Below, piece by piece: positions 30,220 to 38,660 of a stretch of DNA of 38,660 nt. Every line of letters begins with the position of its first letter. Position 1 is the first letter of the stretch. This DNA comes from Deltaproteobacteria bacterium (GTDB taxonomy: Bacteria; Desulfobacterota; Dissulfuribacteria; Dissulfuribacterales; QOAL01). The notes below the pieces were generated by a model. That model did not search any database, was not told where the DNA came from, and saw only the letters and a program-made list of their open reading frames with translations. The translations under genes and the position numbers were made by a program. The stretch spans positions 12,284 to 50,943 of the forward strand of contig JALXCD010000109.1 of the NCBI GenBank assembly GCA_026991135.1. The letters run 5' to 3'.

Positions 30220-32565
30220 TCATTGATTTATTTGTTTTCTCATGTCATCAATAAATGCGTCAACATTAAATTCCTCATCATCCAGCAAACACCATCTCTG
30301 TATTCTAGTCATCCCTTCTGGTGCCACCCACTGCCCTGTAATCTTCTCAAGCTCCATATGTGCTCCACCATTTTGATATGAAGGATGGGCATACACCGTC
30401 ATGTAACCGCCATATAAAAACTTGTTCCAATAATCCCGTATCGATGGTCCGCCTGGAAGGCGGATGCGCAGCCACTTGTTACTGAAAAATTCCATAATGA
30501 TACGGCCATCCCAATGTTTCTTCACCCATTCACCATCAACCGTGCGGCTATATGCACCGTTGCCTCCAAGATCCAGTACGTAATTACCCTTGCGCGGACC
30601 CTTTTCAGCACGGATAAAACTGAAATACATGAACTTTTTAGGCCACATGGCAGGATATTTTCCATCGGCGAACATGACCTGAATGCCACTTGTGGCTTTG
30701 GGATCGAATTTCCAGGTCAGCCGGTAGAATGCCTGATGGATACGCCGATCCACATTAAAGGGCTTAATGGGTTTCGAAGATATTAGGCCACACTTTCCCC
30801 ACCAGTTCACGTTTGCTTTCACATCGGCCACCAGTTTTCTGTCCTGATAATGAGCGCATTGTTTTGCATCAAATCCGACAGCCGCCGGTTCGAACCATTC
30901 CCCTGGGCTGCCGTTGAAAAAGGTCTTGACCGGCAGAGGCGGCACTCCCGGTGCAGGTTTCGGTTCCTGAAGCGGAGCGCCTGGTCTGCGCCTGAGGGTG
31001 ATTTTGGAAAGCGCCATTTTTACCGGCTGGCCGGCCTTGTCTGGTTGAGAATAGACCATTAGGCGAATTCCTGTCCCCTCCTTTAACTCATTCCAAGCTA
31101 TAGGTTCTTGAGGTAGACCAGGCGCCTGGAATATCATCCCTACTGGGGTCAGGTGAATAAGCAGGCTTTTTGGTGCATCGGGGGGCGTAATTACGTCAAA
31201 AATCGTTTTTTTGAATAAATCTTTTGTCAGCGTAGCGTGAGCTCGACCGTCTACTGTTTTGCGCCAGTGAAAAATAAGACTGGGGTAACCAGGGTCGTTT
31301 CCATTTATGACACCATGCCTAATAAAAGCAACAGTAAATCCCGTAGTACGGACAGGATCAAAGCTAAACATTAAGGTCTGTTCCGCCCCTTTCCCGAAAT
31401 TGTCCAGCCATACCAGCGGTTGCGGAGAACAGATGCCCACCATCCCCCACCAAGACTTTGGTGGTACCTCCACTACTAGGCCATCCTCTGAAAGACGGGC
31501 GTGACGGGAAAAATCGCCACCGGCCGCATTGTATCTGCTCCATAACCGTCCCAGACGCCCATTTGCGAATAGTGTCAGTTCATTTTCTTGTAACAGGAAG
31601 GCATCAGGTTCGGGTAGCTTTTCCCATGGAAGTTCCTCTAAAAGTATATCTTTTAGCGCCAGATGGGCTGGTTTACCTGCCTTTGGTGCATGAGCGAGCA
31701 CCAATATTCTGAAAGCCGAATGAACAGCTTCGTCTGGCATTACACCTTGTAATAAGAGCCTATCTTTTTGATCCCTTACAACAATCTCTCCATCCGGGAA
31801 CCGCAAAACCTGTAATTTAGCAAGGCTTCCAGGAGCAATAAATAGGGAATCTACTTTTTCCCGCCTGACAAACAAACTCAGTTCTTGTTTATCGGCCTGT
31901 TTTCCCAAGCCGATCCTGAATTCATGTGCCCACCATTCATCCTGCTGATTGTGCGAAGACTGAGGCACGAAAGAGATGACATAGCCATCATCCGCTCTTG
32001 ACAATAGAGAGAATGTAAGTTTTTGTACCCTTTTGGAAGATGCTAGTAGCAGAGGCACTCTCGAAGCAATACCTGTTTTTCCCCAATTGTTTCCAGCGGG
32101 AACTTCGACCTCCAACACCCCTTTTTTGATTTTTGCAAATTTTTTGAAGTTCCCTCCGGCTGAGGCATAGGGTTGCCAGCTATCGGTCATCTGACCCTGG
32201 AACAACCACCGTTGGGAAGCAGGTTTTGATGTGGAAGATTTGGCGTTAAAAAAAAGATTGCGCAAGGCCTTAAGTCGCTTCAGCCTATCATCACGCTCGG
32301 GTAGTGGTTGAATTCGCTGAGCGGCTTCCAGTGCCTTTATAGCCGCATCAATATCGTCGTCTATTATCGCCTGCTTTACCTTCTCCATGTAACAATTCAC
32401 ATCATTACCACAAAAATCCGCTGCTGCGACCTTTATGGCCAAGAATGCATGGAAAAAGATAATCACGATTCCCATTTTTATTGAAAAAGCGAAACAAGTG
32501 TGCAGTGGTACTAGTTTTATCCCTACTAGTTTATGTCCTCGGTAAAAAACATTTGATTGTTTCAT
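30220..32565 (-). CDS. Uncharacterised exported protein with three diverged ~213-aa internal repeats
   Basis: 781-aa intact ORF; hydrophobic signal 'MGIVIIFFHAFLAIKVAAA'; 'DFCGNDVNCYMEKVKQAIIDDDIDAAIKALEAAQRIQP' helical segment; three repeats anchored on NNWGKTGIAS / SWWGMVGICS / NWWGKCGLISS. Confidence 0.82.
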   Translation of the reverse strand: MKQSNVFYRGHKLVGIKLVPLHTCFAFSIKMGIVIIFFHAFLAIKVAAADFCGNDVNCYMEKVKQAIIDDDIDAAIKALEAAQRIQPLPERDDRLKRLKALRNLFFNAKSSTSKPASQRWLFQGQMTDSWQPYASAGGNFKKFAKIKKGVLEVEVPAGNNWGKTGIASRVPLLLASSKRVQKLTFSLLSRADDGYVISFVPQSSHNQQDEWWAHEFRIGLGKQADKQELSLFVRREKVDSLFIAPGSLAKLQVLRFPDGEIVVRDQKDRLLLQGVMPDEAVHSAFRILVLAHAPKAGKPAHLALKDILLEELPWEKLPEPDAFLLQENELTLFANGRLGRLWSRYNAAGGDFSRHARLSEDGLVVEVPPKSWWGMVGICSPQPLVWLDNFGKGAEQTLMFSFDPVRTTGFTVAFIRHGVINGNDPGYPSLIFHWRKTVDGRAHATLTKDLFKKTIFDVITPPDAPKSLLIHLTPVGMIFQAPGLPQEPIAWNELKEGTGIRLMVYSQPDKAGQPVKMALSKITLRRRPGAPLQEPKPAPGVPPLPVKTFFNGSPGEWFEPAAVGFDAKQCAHYQDRKLVADVKANVNWWGKCGLISSKPIKPFNVDRRIHQAFYRLTWKFDPKATSGIQVMFADGKYPAMWPKKFMYFSFIRAEKGPRKGNYVLDLGGNGAYSRTVDGEWVKKHWDGRIIMEFFSNKWLRIRLPGGPSIRDYWNKFLYGGYMTVYAHPSYQNGGAHMELEKITGQWVAPEGMTRIQRWCLLDDEEFNVDAFIDDMRKQINQ

Positions 32566-32954
32566 TGGCTAGTACCTTTTTATCAAATGATAAGCTGAGA
32601 AGCCTTAAAAAAGGAGATTGCTTTCAGCAAATGGATCGATGGAAGGGAAAACTGTCCACCAACGAAAATACCCTAAATTTATTTCTAGTCCGTCCTCTTA
32701 TTTTTGTCAATAATCATCCAAGATTCCCGTTTAAGACCCCGCACCAAGCCTGTTTAACACGTTTTTTTGTTTCTTTTCTAAGAAAAATCAGTGTCTTTTC
32801 ATACTGCTTCTTGTCTTTGTTAAAGTCGTTTGCTCCCCCACCGCGGGTTCTTAAAAAACCCCACTTGATTATTGATTAGCACAAGGATAATTAATGGTTA
32901 CCTTGTCTGGTTGGAGTAATAAACCAGATAGGGACCCTCTATGAATGGTATTGA

Positions 32955-34250
32955 TCAGTCCACGCAGATACCCATAGTTTTTCGCGACAAGCGAGGCATG
33001 TTTTCTTCAGCCAAAACCTCGATCTTTCCATTTGGAGTCACCTGATAAAGCATTCTCTGGGGTTTATGTGTGCCACAACCGAATCTATGTTTTTTGACAG
33101 CAAAAACCAGGTAATCTCCATCAAATTGCGCTGCACTGAAGACCCTAGTGTCGGACAACAACGAATGAACCAAAAGCATGGCCTTGTTTGCCGTGTTTAC
33201 GGTTCCAATCCATTGGCGCAGGGCATCCGCCGTGCGAATCTCTGTGCCGTTCTTGTCAACCAGCCGGTAATAGATACCGACCATTCCGCCTTCCCGTCGC
33301 AGGTATTCGTCATCTTCACTTCCTTCCCCCCTGGCAGGGATAAAGGTCTTTTCCCTAAGGCCAAAAAATTTCATAAGTTCCTTATTACCTGGGTAAGGTT
33401 GCCACTTCTGTATAGACAATGTCAACAGCACATTTTCTGCAGCCGTGTCCCATTTCCAGTCCACGCCGTCCATAGGGGGAGCCTTTTCCTTCTTCCACGT
33501 TCCCTGCCGGCAGACAAAATACCCTTTCTTGAGACAATCGACTTTGTCCCCGTATTGGAGGCACTGGAGGAATTCACCCTCTTTATAGGTCCACTTTGAA
33601 TTTGTACAATGAACTTTGGAAATACTGTCAGTGGAATCGGCCAGCTCACCAAGACGAACGGATGCTTTTTGCCCGCCTCCATCTCCCCCAAATCCATACA
33701 CCTCCACTTCCCTAAAATGTAAAAAGTTCCTATCCTGAAGCTGGAGTCTTACAAATCGTGCCCTGATCCGATCAATGGGCACGTCCAGCTTGTCAAAATT
33801 ACGCCCGTCATGACTGTAAACCGTCTTCCAGTTGTTTCCGTCATTGGAGACCTTTATCTCGAGAGTTGCGATCTTTTCACCGCAGCAGTCCACCCTGTTA
33901 TATATCCTTACCAGGGTTAGGGCATAAACCTTGCCAAGGTCAACCTGCCACCAGGGAGACTGCTCCATTGCCGTGTGGACCAGTCCGTAAGGGGTAACCG
34001 ATGGAGGATTGATGACGCCATCAACACCAAGATGTGGCCCCTGATCCACCCCTGTACCTCTATAAACACTGCTCTGGGTGGCTGGCTTGCCTCTGGCTAA
34101 ATTGACTGGTTTTTTCGAACCGGGTTTTGAAACCTTGACAATCTTACGCTCCTTGAAAAAATACGCCCCTTCCGATGCGAAAGAATATGTAGAAGAAAGC
34201 ATAAATATGACCATAAATACAACAATTGTTACATAACTAGACCACTTCAT
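32955..34250 (-). CDS. Exported discoidin (F5/8 type C, galactose-binding-like) domain protein
   Basis: Probable start MKWSSYVTIVVFMVIFMLSSTYSFA (ORF extends to 34289); 'NLARGKPATQSSVYRG...VDGV...EQSPWWQVDLGKVYALTLVRIYNRVDCCGEKIATLEIKVSNDGNNWKTVY...RARFVRLQLQDRNFLHFREVEVYG'; unknown ~240-aa C-terminal region. Confidence 0.85.
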   Translation of the reverse strand: MKWSSYVTIVVFMVIFMLSSTYSFASEGAYFFKERKIVKVSKPGSKKPVNLARGKPATQSSVYRGTGVDQGPHLGVDGVINPPSVTPYGLVHTAMEQSPWWQVDLGKVYALTLVRIYNRVDCCGEKIATLEIKVSNDGNNWKTVYSHDGRNFDKLDVPIDRIRARFVRLQLQDRNFLHFREVEVYGFGGDGGGQKASVRLGELADSTDSISKVHCTNSKWTYKEGEFLQCLQYGDKVDCLKKGYFVCRQGTWKKEKAPPMDGVDWKWDTAAENVLLTLSIQKWQPYPGNKELMKFFGLREKTFIPARGEGSEDDEYLRREGGMVGIYYRLVDKNGTEIRTADALRQWIGTVNTANKAMLLVHSLLSDTRVFSAAQFDGDYLVFAVKKHRFGCGTHKPQRMLYQVTPNGKIEVLAEENMPRLSRKTMGICVD

Positions 34251-34958
34251 TTTTCCCTGAATGTGTATTTTTTCAGTGGATAATTTCATAATAGCCCCTT
34301 TCTTGAATTAGCCTTTGAAATTTTCAAATCTTTCTTTGAAAAAGTCCTGTGGTTCAAGGACTGGACTTTCTCAATAAAAAATCACTTTCCACCAATTAAT
34401 GGCCTATCAAAAGCGTCCATTTGCCTATTAAGTTTATCCCCATAAGCGTTTATCGAAAAAAAGGAATAACTTAAGAAAAAATGAAAGATAGCAATGGGTT
34501 TCAAAAATAAATCCAGTAAATGGGGCTTGAGTTCTTGACCTTTAGGGAAAGAAATGCAACTGGCAACGGACACTCAAACCGCCATAAACAGGCGCCACTG
34601 CCCTTTCAATTTTCCAAAGCGTTATATCCACTCCTTTTAGCCAAAAAGAAAAGGCGAGGTGACAGGAAATGGCCTTAAGCAATTGGGCCTGTGGAGTGAA
34701 ATTTTAATTTCCCCAACATTTTCCAATCTAAATTTGTTTTTAGTTGACTATCTAATTATTGTCAACAGTATAATCGCTTCAAAAATTGCTGTTATTGACG
34801 GAAAAAGGCTCTACATAAGATATGATAAACCGAAGTGAAAGAAGCTTTTAAAATAAAATCACAAGGGTTTTAACAAAATTATCAAAAATCAAAGTAATTT
34901 TTAAGTAAAAACCACCAATTTTTATACTTAGAAAAATCCTTTAATTTAAAAGCGCTCC

Positions 34959-37322
34959 TTATGTGGTCAAAACCCTGTATATTTCCGGTACCCGCTTATG
35001 AAGCAGCCTTACATCAGGGACAAATATATAGTTTGCAGCCCCATAAAGCCTTGGCAGGTAACTTCTTGCCTCCTTGTCAATGGTGATGCAAAATGGTCTT
35101 ACTCCATACTGCCGTGCCTCAAAAAGGGCCATTCTGGTATCCTCTATGGCATAGGGTCCTTTGTATTCATCATAGTCCTCTGGCTTCCCGTCGCTTAGAA
35201 CCAAAAGTATCTTGATCCTGGCCTCCACTTCCTTGAGCCTATTTGTTGAATGTCTTATGGCTGGCCCCATCCTGGTATAATCCTTGGCGGTAATTCCAAT
35301 AATCCGTTCCTTTACCGTGGTAGTTAACCCTTCATTAAAATCCTTTATGACAAAGTATTGGCAGCCTGTCCGTCTCATACCGGAAAATCCGTAGATTCCG
35401 TATTGATCCCCAACAAGTTCAATGGCATGAGTTAAAAGGACAAGGGATTCCTTGATGGCTTGATTTACCCAGCCCTCTGTTGAGGCGGACATATCAACCA
35501 AAAAAAGGACCGCAATATCTCTTTTGGCCTGATTCAATCTATAATAGAGCCTTTCAGTAGGACTTAGCCTTGCCATAAGGTCTGTATATGCCTCAACATA
35601 TGCGTCTATATCTATTTCTTGCCCGTCCTTTTGCCTCTTTTCACACCTGAAATCCTGACGCATAAGCTCGAACTGTCTTCTTAGGGTTTCCACCTGGCCC
35701 TTGTATTTTCTAAGGGTTGTCTCTATGAAATTTCCAGATGCCCTGCTCGAATGCATCTCTTTTACAGTGCACCAGTTTTCCCGGTAATTTCCCCGCCTAA
35801 AATCCCATTCCGGGTAACTGAAGAATAAAAAGGCAGGCCCTTCATCCTTTTTGGAATCCAGTAAAAGGGTGGGGTCATAAAGACCTGTAGCCAGATCTAG
35901 GGTGGTTGAGACATAGGAGCTTGGAATCCTTCCAAGGTCCTTCATTATCTCCCTTCCAACCTTTTCAAGTTTTTCTAAAAGGTCCCTATTTTCGTGAAGG
36001 GTAATGTGTTCACCATCTAAAAAACAATCCTTTTTGTCCCTGCAAAGGCCCTTTTGAAACACCATTGCCAGTGCTGACTCCATATCGTCTGCCGTGAAAG
36101 GCATATTTTTAAGCTCTTCTGGGCCTTTCTCCCTGTCTTTTTTAATTGATCCTTGGCCACGGGACTTTACAATGAGGGCTCCGAGGATTTCGATAAATCT
36201 CTTTTCAAGCCTCTTTCGTCTTTCTAAAAGCCTTATCTCCAGCCTTGAAAGGTCTATTGTGCCCACATAAAGAAAAAGGTCCTTAAAGGGCATAAGATCA
36301 AGGCTGTAAGGGCCTTCGAGTAAAGATTTTAAGGTCTTAAGGGAGTCAATATTGGTGCTTTCCCTGTCAAGAAGCCTTTTAACATGAGCTCTTAACAGTC
36401 TATCTTCAGGAAGAAATTGGGAATCGTAGTCATTTAAGATAAAACGGGCAATTTGAGAAATGGCGCCTTTTTCTTTAAAAGACCCCTTTAAGGTGATTAG
36501 CCTGGATAGGTTCTTTTTAAAGGATGAAATATCCCTTTTAAATCCATTAAAGTCTTCTTCCAGCCTTTTTTCTATCCTTATCGTCTCTATTACAGAGTAA
36601 AGGGTTAAGATATCAAGCTTTTTATACCTTTCAGAAAGGATATTCAGTAAGTGGACAATACCAGGTCTTTCTATTTCATTTTTAAGTTCTTCCAGTTCGG
36701 GAAAAACCTCCATTAAAAGGCCCTTTGGGGCAAGAAAGCTATTAAGGCGTATCTGGCCAATCTTATGGATGGCGCACACCTTTAAAAAAAGGATGTTTTC
36801 CTCAAAACTTTTGAACCTTGAAAAGGTCCTTGGAAGATAAATGGTTTCGCTGTCTGTAAAGGGCACGTCTGAAGGCTCAAAGCAAATGGCCCTTTCCGTA
36901 AGCCCGGAGGCCAGAATGGATAGCTTTGCAGCCACGTCTTCAAGGGTTGCAACACGTCTTGAATTTCCAAAGGAAAGGGCGGTTTCCTGGGGCCTTGATA
37001 AAAACTCAGTGGCAGGATGAAGCCCCTGGGCCTCATATATTGAAAGGGCCTTTGTAACCCACTCTTCCATCTGGTCCAGATCAAGATACTTGAGGGCCTT
37101 TGAGCAATTTTCCATGAAGCTAAAGGCCAAAAGGTCAGATACCGAGCCTGAAATGAGCCTTACAAACCTAAGGATCGGCCCTATCTTTTCATTTGGAATC
37201 GGCCTAAGAAATTCAACGGCATTTTCAACATGACATGAGCCTATTGTATCGGTGTAAAAGATCTGGATGAGGGCATTTTTAAGGGCCTCTTCACGCCTTT
37301 TTTCCTTGGGAGTAATGGTCAT
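34959..37322 (-). CDS. Large VWA-domain protein, NorD/CbbO type
   Basis: 787 aa; C-terminal VWA with MIDAS 'VLFLVDMSASTEGW' and 'ILLVLSDGKPEDYDEYKGPYAIEDTRMALFEAR'; directly downstream of a NorQ/CbbQ-like ATPase. Confidence 0.88.
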   Translation of the reverse strand: MTITPKEKRREEALKNALIQIFYTDTIGSCHVENAVEFLRPIPNEKIGPILRFVRLISGSVSDLLAFSFMENCSKALKYLDLDQMEEWVTKALSIYEAQGLHPATEFLSRPQETALSFGNSRRVATLEDVAAKLSILASGLTERAICFEPSDVPFTDSETIYLPRTFSRFKSFEENILFLKVCAIHKIGQIRLNSFLAPKGLLMEVFPELEELKNEIERPGIVHLLNILSERYKKLDILTLYSVIETIRIEKRLEEDFNGFKRDISSFKKNLSRLITLKGSFKEKGAISQIARFILNDYDSQFLPEDRLLRAHVKRLLDRESTNIDSLKTLKSLLEGPYSLDLMPFKDLFLYVGTIDLSRLEIRLLERRKRLEKRFIEILGALIVKSRGQGSIKKDREKGPEELKNMPFTADDMESALAMVFQKGLCRDKKDCFLDGEHITLHENRDLLEKLEKVGREIMKDLGRIPSSYVSTTLDLATGLYDPTLLLDSKKDEGPAFLFFSYPEWDFRRGNYRENWCTVKEMHSSRASGNFIETTLRKYKGQVETLRRQFELMRQDFRCEKRQKDGQEIDIDAYVEAYTDLMARLSPTERLYYRLNQAKRDIAVLFLVDMSASTEGWVNQAIKESLVLLTHAIELVGDQYGIYGFSGMRRTGCQYFVIKDFNEGLTTTVKERIIGITAKDYTRMGPAIRHSTNRLKEVEARIKILLVLSDGKPEDYDEYKGPYAIEDTRMALFEARQYGVRPFCITIDKEARSYLPRLYGAANYIFVPDVRLLHKRVPEIYRVLTT

Positions 37323-37324
37323 GG

Positions 37325-38134
37325 TTAAAAGACTGCCTTTATCATCTCTTTTAAACCGTTTAATAGCTCTTCATCATCGGTAAGGGGCTGACAGATTGCA
37401 ACCTCACAGGCAAGATTCACATCAATACCAGATTTTATAAGCTTTCCTGCATGGATTAAAAGCCTTGTGCTTGCACCCTCTTGAAGGCCCTGCTCCTTTA
37501 GCCTTCTTGTCATTCTTCCAAGCTTTACAAGATTTGCCGAAAGCTCATGGTCAATCCCTGCCTCTTTCTCAACGATCTTTTTTTCATGCTCTTCATCGGA
37601 GTATCTGAAATCTATGGCAAGAAATCTCTGTCTTGTGCTGGGCTTAAGGTCCTTGAGGACGCTTTGATAGCCTGGGTTATAAGAGATTACAAGCATGAAT
37701 TCCCTTGGGGCATCAAGAATTACTCCAAGCTTTTCCATGGGAAGTTTTCTCCTGTCATCTGCCAGGGGATGAATGACAACCGTGGTGTCCTTTCTTGCCT
37801 CCACCACTTCATCAAGATAACATATTCCCCCATTTTTTACCGCAAGGGTTAGGGGGCCGTCCATCCAGATTGTCTCGCCCCCTTTTATAAGATAACGCCC
37901 CACAAGATCACTTGTGGAAAGATCGTCATGGCAAGATACGGTAAAAAGAGGCCGTTTCAGCCTCCAGGCCATATATTCCATAAACCTCGTCTTTCCACAG
38001 CCGGTCGGCCCTTTCAAAAGTAGCGGAAGGCAGTGCCTAAAGGCGATCTCAGCAAGCTCAATCTCATTACCAAGGGGAAGGTAAAAGGGTTCCCTTGTTA
38101 TAAAAAAGCTTGAAAGTTTCTGCTCAGACTCCAT
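37325..38134 (-). CDS. MoxR-family AAA+ ATPase, NorQ/CbbQ type
   Basis: Probable start MESEQKLSSFFITREPFYLPLGNE (ORF extends to 38197); 'LLLKGPTGCGKTRFMEYMAWRL', 'HDDLSTSDLVGRYLIKGGETIWMDGPLTLAVKNGGICYLDEVVEARKDTTVVIHPLADDRRKL'. Confidence 0.92.
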   Translation of the reverse strand: MESEQKLSSFFITREPFYLPLGNEIELAEIAFRHCLPLLLKGPTGCGKTRFMEYMAWRLKRPLFTVSCHDDLSTSDLVGRYLIKGGETIWMDGPLTLAVKNGGICYLDEVVEARKDTTVVIHPLADDRRKLPMEKLGVILDAPREFMLVISYNPGYQSVLKDLKPSTRQRFLAIDFRYSDEEHEKKIVEKEAGIDHELSANLVKLGRMTRRLKEQGLQEGASTRLLIHAGKLIKSGIDVNLACEVAICQPLTDDEELLNGLKEMIKAVF

Positions 38135-38248
38135 TTGTGCCCCTTTTGACTTATTACTTTTTAGATAAAATTTATCATATTTATATTGATTTTTCAATAA
38201 AAAAGAATTATAATGTTTTTAAATATTAGGTATCAAAAGGAGGATGAC

Positions 38249-38521
38249 ATGAACAAGGAAGAATTATACAAAAAGATCCAGGAAATTTACCCTGACATTG
38301 GCCAGTGCGGAATAAACCTGGATGTAACCTATGATGAAGAAAAAAAGGCATGGGTGGTCAATCTGGAAAGAAAGGGAAAAAGGCTTTCCCACTATCTGGA
38401 TGAGGAAGACATAAAGGCCTGTATGGAAGGAAGACAGTGCGTTGCCCTTGGCATCCAGGTTGGAGAACTCAAAAGAGATGTGGAAGAGATGCCTTCAACA
38501 AGGCAATCTGAAGGGGTTTGA
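38249..38521 (+). CDS. Conserved-looking 90-aa protein of unknown function, divergent from the NorQ/NorD-like pair
   Basis: Good AAGGAGG Shine-Dalgarno about 6 nt upstream of ATG 38249; MNKEELYKKIQEIYPDIGQCGINLDVTYDEEKKAWVVNLERKGKRLSHYLDEEDIKACMEGRQCVALGIQVGELKRDVEEM. Confidence 0.8.
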   Translation: MNKEELYKKIQEIYPDIGQCGINLDVTYDEEKKAWVVNLERKGKRLSHYLDEEDIKACMEGRQCVALGIQVGELKRDVEEMPSTRQSEGV

Positions 38522-38528
38522 ACCTAAA

Positions 38529-38546
38529 GGGGCCTTATCAGGCCCC
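38529..38546 (+). terminator. Hairpin after the 90-aa ORF (candidate terminator)
   Basis: GGGGCCT-TATC-AGGCCCC: 7-bp perfect GC-rich stem, 7 bp after the stop codon; no convincing U-tract follows. Confidence 0.5.
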
Positions 38547-38660
38547 ACTAGATGAGACCTCTGAGAAACTCTCTATTTAAATTAAGAACTAACTTTGTAT
38601 AATTATTACAAATTTTTGCAAAATAATACTTATTTTTATATAATTGATACAGTTCATAAT

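Noticed and set aside
32481-32879. 132-aa plus-strand ORF with a hydrophobic N-terminus in the accessory block
   Set aside because: N-terminal part is antisense to the start of the 781-aa gene; the rest is low-complexity AT-rich sequence (…FFVSFLRKISVFSYCFLSLLKS). No homology recognised, so not supported as a gene.
33066-33599. 177-aa plus-strand ORF antisense to the discoidin protein gene
   Set aside because: The minus-strand frame encodes a clear discoidin protein; the antisense ORF is likely incidental.
34550-34660. Possible cobalamin-riboswitch-like fragments ('gcaactgg', 'gccactg') on the plus strand
   Set aside because: No B12 box or full core arrangement could be traced, and there is no suitably placed plus-strand gene downstream; likely coincidence.
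28860-34960. Complete integrative element at tRNA-Ala with att repeats
   Set aside because: No integrase, and no second copy of the tRNA 3' sequence (GGGGGTTCAAATCCCCCCATCTCCA) seen by eye downstream, so only a tentative accessory block is claimed.

Overview
AT-rich bacterial chromosomal window. Gene families and order suggest a Desulfobacterota/deltaproteobacterial-type genome (inference from gene content, no search run). Most of it is core chromosome: pilM-pilN-(pilO); lepA and lepB; a lepB/J-domain/lysC/cimA/ComEA-like/cooC run; a minus-strand rpmH-rnpA-yidD-yidC-jag-mnmE-(unknown)-mfd-PPIase-rodZ-recO block; and a plus-strand mreB-mreC-mreD-mrdA-rodA block ending at tRNA-Ala(CGC). Three parts look accessory or poorly explained. 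(1) A 938-aa NB-ARC/TPR STAND protein lies antisense between lepA and lepB. It has nine near-identical 42-aa (126-bp) TPR units in which variation is concentrated at a few positions. (2) Three same-strand genes for exported proteins of unknown function follow the tRNA-Ala gene (about 29.0-34.3 kb): a Cys-rich coiled-coil protein, a protein with three diverged ~213-aa repeats sharing a 'WWGK.GI.S' signature, and a discoidin-domain protein. (3) A NorQ/CbbQ-type MoxR ATPase plus a NorD/CbbO-type VWA protein is divergent from a conserved-looking 90-aa orphan protein. No CRISPR array, integrase, transposase or rRNA was recognised.
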